A DNA stretch of 11,271 nt from Planctomycetota bacterium (GTDB lineage: Bacteria > Planctomycetota > UBA1135 > JALUZX01). A model generated the notes under the pieces. It was not told the DNA's origin. It searched no databases and saw only the letters and a list, made by a program, of their open reading frames with translations. The position numbers and the translations under genes were made by a program. The DNA lies in NCBI GenBank assembly GCA_027011425.1, contig JALUZX010000206.1:1-11271 (forward strand), read 5' to 3'. Positions 6,469-11,271 of the stretch are shown here, piece by piece; position 1 is the first letter of the stretch, and the number at the start of each line of letters is the position of its first letter.

Positions 6469-7508
6469 GAATCGGACTGGTCGGTTGGCCCGGAGCGGGC
6501 ATGACCACTCTTTTCCGCGCCCTGGGAGGGAAGGCCCAGCAGGGCCACAAGGGCGGGACCAGGGCCGACTCGTGGCCCCTGGTGAGCCTGGACGTCCCCG
6601 ATCCCAGGCTGGAATGGCTGAGAGACCTCTGGAAGCCCAAGAAGTATACCCCCGCCCGGATCGAGTTCGTGGACTTTCCGGGCATCCCCCCGGCCCGGGA
6701 AAAGGGCCGGGGCGAGCTGATGGCGGCCGTCAGGGACACCGACGGGCTCTGCCTGGTGATCCGGGACTTCCAGGACCCTTCCTACCCCTACGAGCGGCCC
6801 GAGCCCGACCCGGAAGGTGACCTGGCCTCCCTGAAATCGGAACTCCTCTTCGGCGACTACGCCGCCGTGGAGTCCAGGATCGAGAGGCTCAGGGAGAAGG
6901 TGAAGAAACCTTCCAAGACCAGGGAAAGGGAAGAGAAGGAACTCAAGCTCCTGGAGCGGTGTCTTCCCGCTCTGGAAGAGGGACGGCCGCTCCGGGAGGT
7001 GGAGATGAACGACTCCGAGCGGGCCCTTCTCTCCGGTTTCCGTTTCGCCTCGGAAAAACCCATGATCGAGATCCTGAACGTCTCCGAGGACCGGCTGGGC
7101 GGGGACCTCCCGGAAAACGCCTGTTGCGCCCGCCTGGAAGCGGAGATCGCCGAACTCTCCCTGGAGGAGAGAAAAGAGTTTCTCAAGGATTACGGGATCG
7201 CGGAACCTTTCCGGGACAGGCTCATCCGGATGGGCTACGAGGCCCTGGGGCTCCTCTCGTTTTTCACCATGGGCGAAGACGAGGTGAGAGCCTGGACCAT
7301 CCGGGCCGGCGACGACGCCGTCACGGCGGCCGGGAAGATCCATACCGACCTGGCCCGGGGCTTCATCCGGGCCGAGGTGATCTCCTGGGAGGATCTCCAC
7401 CAGGCGGGGAGCGTCCGGGAGGCCAAGGCCCGGGGGCTCTTCCGCGTGGAAGGGCGGGACTACAAGGTCCGGGACGGGGACATCCTGAACATCCGGTTCA
7501 GCGTCTGA
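6465..7508 (+). CDS. Divergent YchF/OLA1-family P-loop protein with TGS domain
   Basis: The 347-residue product aligns by eye with YchF (about 363 residues), a ribosome-associated HAS-class NTPase that prefers ATP. It keeps VPDPRLEWL and the KPKK-x-x-PARIEFVD core, DxxG as DFPG (70-73), a central coiled-coil insert (about 130-175), the ATP-type NxxE motif as NVSE (205-208) and a complete TGS domain (about 261-347: FFTMGEDEVRAWTI, GKIHTDLARGFIRAEVI, VRDGDILNIRF). Two active-site elements deviate: the P-loop reads GWPGAGMTT, with methionine (13) where the invariant lysine should be, and the switch I segment (usually PF-x-TI-x-P) is unrecognisable. It is therefore probably a paralogue with altered or lost NTP hydrolysis rather than the housekeeping YchF, which should be sought elsewhere in the genome. 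AAGGAG lies 7 nt before the ATG, inside the end of tatC. Translation is probably coupled to tatC. Confidence 0.85.
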   Translation: MRIGLVGWPGAGMTTLFRALGGKAQQGHKGGTRADSWPLVSLDVPDPRLEWLRDLWKPKKYTPARIEFVDFPGIPPAREKGRGELMAAVRDTDGLCLVIRDFQDPSYPYERPEPDPEGDLASLKSELLFGDYAAVESRIERLREKVKKPSKTREREEKELKLLERCLPALEEGRPLREVEMNDSERALLSGFRFASEKPMIEILNVSEDRLGGDLPENACCARLEAEIAELSLEERKEFLKDYGIAEPFRDRLIRMGYEALGLLSFFTMGEDEVRAWTIRAGDDAVTAAGKIHTDLARGFIRAEVISWEDLHQAGSVREAKARGLFRVEGRDYKVRDGDILNIRFSV

Positions 7509-7517
7509 GGCGCCGAG

Positions 7518-8753
7518 ATGAAAGCCTTCATCCTGGCCGTGGGGGACGAGCTTATTTCCGGGGCCGTGGCGGACACCGACTCCTCCTGGCTCGCCGGGAA
7601 ACTCCTGGAGGAGCGGGGAATCCGGGTGGAAGGGATCCGGGTCTGCGGCGACGCCCTGGAAGAGGTCCGGGGAGCCCTGGAGACCTGCGCCCTCGGGCGG
7701 GACCTCCTCCTTGTGACGGGGGGGCTGGGCCCCACAGAAGACGACCGGGTCCGGGAGGCCCTGGCCGCCTTCTTTTCGGTTCCCCTGGAGGCGGACGGGG
7801 AAGCCCTGGAGAGGCTCAAGGCGCGGATCCGGGAGAGGGGAATCGCCTGGTCGGAGTCCATGGCCCGCCAGGTCCGGGTGCCAAAAGGCTTCCGGCCCCT
7901 GGCCAACCCGGTGGGCCAGGCCCTGGGCCTGGAGGGGCGGATCGGGGAGTGCCGGGTCTTCGCCCTGCCCGGGGTGCCCTCGGAGATGAAGGCCATGTTC
8001 CAGGCCCAGGTCCTTCCCCGGATTCCTTATGCCGGGGAGCATGCCTCTTTTGTGCTTACCGCCGCAGGCGAGCCGGAAGCCCTGGTGGGAGAGAAGCTGC
8101 GGGGGCTGATGGAGAAAAAGGAGCCCCTCGTGGGGGTGACCGCCCAGGCCGGGGTGGTCCGGGTCCGGATCCTGGCCCGGGGCGATGGGGCGGAGGCCAG
8201 GGCCCGGGCGGCGGCGGAGGAAGCCCGCCGGGCCTTGGGAGAGGCTTTCGCCGGTTTCGGGGCCCTGACCCTCGGGGATGTGGTGGTCCGGCGCCTGGAG
8301 GAGAGAGGCCTGACCCTGGCAGTGGCCGAGTCCTGCACGGGAGGGCTTCTGGCCTCCACTCTTGTCGAGGTTCCCGGGGCGTCCCGGGTCTTCCTGGGGG
8401 GATTCGTAGCCTACGCCAACCAGGCCAAGGAGGCCTGGGTGGGCGTTCCCAGGGAAGTCCTGGAGTCCAAGGGCGCCGTCTCCAGGGAGGCGGCCCTGGC
8501 CCTGGCCCGGGGCGCAGCCCAGCGGGCCGGCGCGGACCTGGGCGCGGGCATCACGGGGATCGCCGGCCCGGGAGGCGGGGTTCCGGGCAAGCCCGTGGGC
8601 ACGGTCCACCTGGCCTGGTTCTTCCGGGGAGAGGAACACCACCAGGCATGCCGGTTTTCCGGGGACAGGTCGGACGTGCGGGGCGCCGCCGTCCGGAGAT
8701 CCCTCTGGGGGATCCTGGACTTGCTTTGCCGTCGTTCCCCGGAGAGGATCTGA
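7518..8753 (+). CDS. cinA: CinA-like protein (MoaB-like domain + NMN amidohydrolase domain)
   Basis: This 411-residue two-domain protein has the usual CinA length. The N-terminal MoaB/MogA-like (COG1058) domain carries VGDELISG (8-15) and TGGLGPTEDD (67-76), associated with ADP-ribose/NAD-related pyrophosphatase activity. The C-terminal CinA domain carries AESCTGG (270-276), GGFVAYANQAKEAWVGV and GITGIAGPGGG (344-354), then KPVGTVHLAW and a GDRSDVR phrase, as in nicotinamide-nucleotide deamidases that recycle NMN. Both key motifs look intact, so a role in pyridine-nucleotide salvage is likely; the classic link to competence in some Firmicutes need not apply. It starts 9 nt after the preceding stop with a GAGG 7 nt upstream of the ATG, and it is the last gene of the tatC operon. 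Confidence 0.96.
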   Translation: MKAFILAVGDELISGAVADTDSSWLAGKLLEERGIRVEGIRVCGDALEEVRGALETCALGRDLLLVTGGLGPTEDDRVREALAAFFSVPLEADGEALERLKARIRERGIAWSESMARQVRVPKGFRPLANPVGQALGLEGRIGECRVFALPGVPSEMKAMFQAQVLPRIPYAGEHASFVLTAAGEPEALVGEKLRGLMEKKEPLVGVTAQAGVVRVRILARGDGAEARARAAAEEARRALGEAFAGFGALTLGDVVVRRLEERGLTLAVAESCTGGLLASTLVEVPGASRVFLGGFVAYANQAKEAWVGVPREVLESKGAVSREAALALARGAAQRAGADLGAGITGIAGPGGGVPGKPVGTVHLAWFFRGEEHHQACRFSGDRSDVRGAAVRRSLWGILDLLCRRSPERI

Positions 8754-8759
8754 AACCCG

Positions 8760-8794
8760 CCCTTCCCGGGGGACGTTCGGGAAGGGTCCTTTTT
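8760..8794 (+). terminator. Intrinsic terminator after cinA
   Basis: A perfect 9-bp stem (8760-8768 CCCTTCCCG with 8778-8786 CGGGAAGGG) with a 9-nt loop is followed by TCC and a five-T run ending at 8794. It lies 7 nt after the cinA stop codon and ends one base before the mature tRNA sequence begins. Confidence 0.85.
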
Positions 8795-8795
8795 C

Positions 8796-8870
8796 TACCC
8801 CGTGGTGTAACAGGTAGCACGGTGGGCTTTCCGCCCGGAGGTCCAGGTTCGAATCCTGGCGGGGTAACCA
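8796..8870 (+). tRNA. tRNA-Glu(UUC) anticodon on a tRNA-Gln-like body
   Basis: A full cloverleaf can be drawn by hand. The acceptor TACCCCG/CGGGGTA has 7 perfect pairs (U1-A72), discriminator A and an encoded CCA (8868-8870). The D arm is GTGT/GCAC with an 8-nt loop containing GG. The anticodon stem is GTGGG/CCCGG (three GC pairs, one U-G, one G-G mismatch) and the loop is CTTTCCG, so the anticodon is TTC at 8829-8831. The variable region is 4 nt, and the T arm is CCAGG/CCTGG with loop TTCGAAT. The TTC anticodon, U11-A24, U13-G22 and missing nucleotide 47 fit glutamate identity. In contrast U1-A72 and the GTGTAA...GGTAGCAC D arm resemble bacterial tRNA-Gln. C at position 37 is odd, since a purine is nearly universal there. 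It sits just after a terminator and 35 nt before the next gene, so it may be cut from a longer transcript. Confidence 0.8.
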
Positions 8871-8905
8871 GTTTCTTTCTCTTCTCCCCTACCCCCGTCC
8901 GGTCC

Positions 8906-9706
8906 ATGCAGAAAATCAGGCCCCTTTTCCAGCTTGCCTTCCTCCTTCTCCTGGCCCGGATGGTCCTGGGTCTTGGCGGGGGAGACTTCGAGAAATGGTG
9001 TCCCTTCGGCGGGGTGGAGAGCCTCTACCTCTTTTTCTTCAAAGGGACCTTCACCTGCTCCCTGGGCTCGTCCAACCTTTTTTTGCTCCTGGCGATCCTG
9101 GTGCTCACCCTGCTCTCCAAGAGGAGCTTCTGCGGCTGGGTCTGTCCCCTCGGGGCCCTTGGGGAGTGGTGCGGAAAGGCCCGCGACAGGGTCCTCCCCG
9201 GTTCGAGATGGGCCCCTCCTGAAGGGGTGGACCGGTGGCTCCGCCTCCTCAAGTACCCGATCCTGGTTCTCATCCTCTATTTCACCTGGACGGTGAAGGA
9301 GCTGATCTTTCGGGCTTTCGACCCCTTCTACGCCCTGGCGAGCAAGGGTGGCGAGGACATCACTTTCTGGGCTTACGTAGCCCTGGGGGGCCTCCTGGCC
9401 GGGGCCTTCTTCATGAAGCAGCCTTTCTGCCGCTACCTCTGCCCCCTGGCGGCGGTCCTGAATCCCTTCAGCCGGGTGGGCCTTCTTCGGGTGGCCCGTT
9501 CCAGGGAGACCTGCGTCCAGTGCGGCAAGTGCGACCTGGTCTGCGACGAGGGCATCCCCGTTTCCCAGGTGGAGGAAGTGACCCACGCCCGGTGCACCCA
9601 GTGCCTGGAGTGCCTTTCGGCCTGCCCCGTGAAGGACACCCTCTACCTGGCCCTTCCCGGGAGAACAGGCGGCAAGGAGTCTCTTTCCGGGGAGGTGTCC
9701 TCGTGA
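8906..9706 (+). CDS. NapH-like membrane polyferredoxin (two CxxxCP motifs, two 4Fe-4S clusters)
   Basis: The 266-residue inner-membrane electron-transfer protein has about four helices (near 7-24, 55-70, 115-135, 155-170), with motifs FCGWVCPLGAL (C76, C80) and FCRYLCPLAAV (C175, C179) characteristic of the NapH/YccM/NosR-C-terminal/CcoG group. A cytoplasmic-type dicluster ferredoxin tail follows: C203-C206-C209-C213, then C230-C233-C236-C240-P. All eight cluster ligands are present. An extra WCPFGG (31-36) near the N-terminus echoes the same motif. It could pass electrons from quinol or a soluble donor to a partner; the partner is not evident. The ATG at 8906 is preceded by a pyrimidine-rich leader without a Shine-Dalgarno; an in-frame ATG at 8960 would cut away the first helix and is less likely. 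It overlaps the next gene by 4 nt (GTGA), so the two proteins probably work together. Confidence 0.86.
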   Translation: MQKIRPLFQLAFLLLLARMVLGLGGGDFEKWCPFGGVESLYLFFFKGTFTCSLGSSNLFLLLAILVLTLLSKRSFCGWVCPLGALGEWCGKARDRVLPGSRWAPPEGVDRWLRLLKYPILVLILYFTWTVKELIFRAFDPFYALASKGGEDITFWAYVALGGLLAGAFFMKQPFCRYLCPLAAVLNPFSRVGLLRVARSRETCVQCGKCDLVCDEGIPVSQVEEVTHARCTQCLECLSACPVKDTLYLALPGRTGGKESLSGEVSS

Positions 9707-10428
9707 AACGGCGCGTTCCGGCGATTTCCGTTCCTCTCCTGGTGGTCCTGGCCTTCCTGGGCGGGTGGGCGGCGAACAAGGTCTACCGGATTCCCACTTA
9801 CGAGTGGGAGACCCGGGGGATCCCCCGTCCCGAGGGGGCGAAGACGGTCGTCCTGAAGGTGGCGGGGCTGAGGTGCCGCCATTCCTCCCTGGGCATGAAG
9901 GACCTTCTTTTCGGAAGGAAGGACCAGGGGGCGGTGAAGGGGTATCTCAAGGTCCGGATCTTTCCCGCGCCCGGGGCGGGAGAGATGGAGGTCACCTTCG
10001 ACCCGGCGAAGACGAGCGTCCAGGAGATCGCCCGGGCGGTGAAGATGGACGCCCGGGGGCAATACAGCGATTACCGGGTGCTCCTGGAGGAGAAACCCGA
10101 CCTCTCCTCGCCGGCGGCCCTGCTCCACAGCCTGGCCCGGGCCCTGGAGGACCGGAACGAGGAACTCTTCCGGGCCTGTCACGAGGACGGGGATATCGGC
10201 GATGCGGAATTTGGCGCGCTGGCGAAGACCTGGGGGGAACTCTTCCTGGAGGACCTGGAGCCCGCCGGCCCGCCCGACGCCAAGGGCTGGGTGAAGGTCC
10301 TGGGCGTCGTGGGAGGAGAAGGCCTCCCCCTGGACGACCTGGGCTGTTCCCTCACGAAGATCCGCCTGGAGAAGACCCCCAAGGGCTGGCTCGTGGCCCG
10401 TGCCGACTGGAAGGGCTTCCGCCTCTGA
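9703..10428 (+). CDS. Membrane-anchored protein with degenerate HMA-like domain
   Basis: The 241-residue product starts with a GTG that overlaps the preceding stop and has a GGGGAGG 7 nt upstream. Residues 1-25 are a signal anchor or signal peptide (KRR then a hydrophobic stretch PLLVVLAFLGGWAA). Residues about 47-115 follow the heavy-metal-associated (HMA) ferredoxin-like pattern: VVLKVAGLRC, a helix, AVKGYLKVRIF, EVTFDPAKTSVQEIARAVK. The normal metal site GMxCxxC has become GLRCRHS (C58 kept, second Cys replaced by Ser61, with His60 adjacent). Residues about 135-241 (LLHSLARALEDRNEELFRAC, ending in strands like KIRLEKTPKGWLVARADWKG) suggest an NTF2/SnoaL-like cone, but this is only inferred. 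Coupling to the polyferredoxin gene suggests an extracytoplasmic partner of it, perhaps sensing or carrying a metal or thiol ligand. No named family recognised. Confidence 0.7.
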   Translation: MKRRVPAISVPLLVVLAFLGGWAANKVYRIPTYEWETRGIPRPEGAKTVVLKVAGLRCRHSSLGMKDLLFGRKDQGAVKGYLKVRIFPAPGAGEMEVTFDPAKTSVQEIARAVKMDARGQYSDYRVLLEEKPDLSSPAALLHSLARALEDRNEELFRACHEDGDIGDAEFGALAKTWGELFLEDLEPAGPPDAKGWVKVLGVVGGEGLPLDDLGCSLTKIRLEKTPKGWLVARADWKGFRL

Positions 10429-10445
10429 GAGACGGAAGCCCTTCC
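10409..10445. terminator. Hairpin spanning the end of the HMA-like gene
   Basis: A perfect 13-bp stem (10409-10421, core AAGGGCTTCCG, with 10433-10445) has an 11-nt loop that contains the TGA stop of the HMA-like gene. It lies between two convergent genes and is followed on the plus strand by a pyrimidine-rich but not T-rich stretch. It may terminate both units; evidence is by base pairing only. Confidence 0.55.
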
Positions 10446-10465
10446 TTCGATTCCCTTTCCTGGGA

Positions 10466-11271
10466 TCAGCCGTCCTTTTCGCAGGAGCCCTTTTCCTTTT
10501 CGCAGGAATCCTTGCCCTCTTCGCAGGATCCTCCCGAACAGCCGGAACAGCCGGAGCACTTGGAGGGCCGGCCTTTTACGGTGCTCTTCGCCTGGAGGGC
10601 CTTGGCCAGCTCGGGCGTGCCTTTCAGGGAAGCCAGGTCCGGGTCGGAGAGGGCCTGCTTCTTGGCCCGGGCCAGTTCCGGCTTGGGGGTGAGCTGGAAG
10701 GACCGCTCCAGGAGCCGGGCGGCTTCTTTCTTCTCCCCCAGGAGGGCCAGGACGCAGGCCTTGTTGTAGCAAAGGCCCTTGGACTCGGCCTTTGCGGGGA
10801 GCCCTTCCAGGAGTTTTCTCGCCAGCTCTTTCTTGCCCAGCCGGGCGGAGAGAACCGCCGCCAGGGCCCGGACCTCGGGGTGGTTCCTCTTTTTCAGGAC
10901 CGCCTGGTAGACCGAGAGGGCTTCCTCGTCCTTGCCCATGTTGGAGAGGGTCTCCCCCAGGCGGAGTCCCGAGGCGAAGTCCCCGAGCTTCTTCCAGGCC
11001 TTCTGGTCCAGGGGAAGAGCGAATCGAGGGAGCTTGTTCAGGTTGTAGACCTTGTGCAGCCAGGCCACGGCGGCCACCCAGCGGGGGTGCTTTTCGTTCC
11101 CGGCTACCCTTTGGGTGGCGATCAACCGGGCCGTCAGGGTCTTGAGCCTGAGGGCCAGCTTGTCCGAGGGGTTCTCCTCGGCGGCCTGGCGGAAGCACTG
11201 GAGGGCCCCTTTGAAGTCCCCCTGGAGGAAGAGTTTCCTCCCCTGGGTGACCTGGGGAGAGGGGGCGGGCG
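10466..11271 (-). CDS. TPR-like protein with cysteine-rich repetitive tail, 5' partial
   Basis: The frame is open to the right edge, so the start is outside; the TTG at 11125 is not the true start, because TPR-like sequence continues upstream of it (LFLQGDFKGALQCFRQAAEENP). The visible part, about 268 residues, is mostly amphipathic helix pairs of TPR type: GETLSNMGKDEEALSVYQAVL, then ALAAVLSARLGKKELARKLLE and NKACVLALLGEKKEAARLLERSF. Before the end it becomes charged and then finishes in a tail with six cysteines in 31 residues: KCSGCSGCSGGSC, then two further SCE units. Such a tail could bind metal or iron-sulfur, or be disulfide-linked if exported; the N-terminus needed to judge location is missing. 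It converges on the polyferredoxin/HMA-like pair. No named family recognised. Confidence 0.75.
   Translation of the reverse strand, partial: PAPSPQVTQGRKLFLQGDFKGALQCFRQAAEENPSDKLALRLKTLTARLIATQRVAGNEKHPRWVAAVAWLHKVYNLNKLPRFALPLDQKAWKKLGDFASGLRLGETLSNMGKDEEALSVYQAVLKKRNHPEVRALAAVLSARLGKKELARKLLEGLPAKAESKGLCYNKACVLALLGEKKEAARLLERSFQLTPKPELARAKKQALSDPDLASLKGTPELAKALQAKSTVKGRPSKCSGCSGCSGGSCEEGKDSCEKEKGSCEKDG
10481..10528 (-). repeat. 21-nt direct repeats coding the Cys tail
   Basis: The sequence gcagga recurs at 10481, 10502 and 10523, exactly 21 nt apart, within a longer imperfect unit around cttttcgcagga. In the protein this gives three SCE(E/K) heptads. Just 5' on the coding strand, a second simple repeat encodes CSGCSGCSGG. 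Both point to expansion of a cysteine-spaced tail. Confidence 0.75.

Noticed and set aside
6177..8642. 821-residue open frame on the minus strand
   Set aside because: Antisense to tatC, the YchF-like gene and cinA, all supported by family motifs; composition is Pro/Gly/His-rich and domainless.
8796..8870. Calling the tRNA tRNA-Gln
   Set aside because: The body is Gln-like, but the only register that pairs the anticodon stem gives UUC, not UUG or CUG, and the U13-G22 and missing-47 features fit Glu; kept as Glu with the conflict reported.
6959..8905. N-terminal extension of the polyferredoxin frame upstream of 8906
   Set aside because: The open frame runs out of phase through the YchF-like gene, cinA, the terminator and the tRNA; its Arg/Gly/Pro-rich content is non-coding in that phase. 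The ATG at 8906 begins the first membrane helix.

Overview
This is a GC-rich bacterial chromosomal window with tightly packed genes, strong G/C preference at third codon positions and several overlapping start/stop pairs. I place it tentatively in Planctomycetota, probably a deep-branching lineage. The reasons are the ELWxxDGT-repeat surface protein with a GC...P.L...P.LG-type C-terminal module of the sort I associate with that phylum, a TatC with a long insertion, and a coaE-rho pair whose Rho carries an acidic N-terminal extension. Acidobacteriota cannot be excluded. There is no sign of a phage, insertion sequence or CRISPR array.

Left part (1-3836): the 3' portion of a secreted or surface ELWxxDGT-repeat protein with eight visible repeats, six of the seven spacings being 144 or 147 nt. 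It converges on an opposing coaE-rho pair (dephospho-CoA kinase, then transcription terminator Rho with a poly-glutamate tract). A strong GC hairpin lies between the convergent ends.

Middle (3837-8794): a divergent intergenic region with a plausible sigma70-type promoter leads into a single-gene unit for an unrecognised membrane-anchored coiled-coil protein. Its C-terminus looks like a small beta-barrel followed by a BRCT-like domain. Next comes a compact tatC / YchF-like NTPase / cinA operon (4-nt overlap, then a 9-nt gap), closed by a clear intrinsic terminator. The YchF-like protein is a divergent paralogue: its P-loop lysine is methionine, while the NxxE motif and the TGS domain are kept.

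Right part (8796-11271): one nucleotide after the terminator lies a tRNA gene with a UUC (Glu) anticodon on a body that resembles bacterial tRNA-Gln (U1-A72). It is followed within 35 nt by a NapH-like membrane polyferredoxin gene, and that overlaps by 4 nt a gene for a membrane-anchored protein with a degenerate HMA (metal-binding) domain. A convergent, partial TPR-like protein gene with a six-cysteine repetitive tail closes the window. The last three protein genes share cysteine/metal/redox themes and are the best candidate for an undescribed module, but no function can be assigned from sequence alone.
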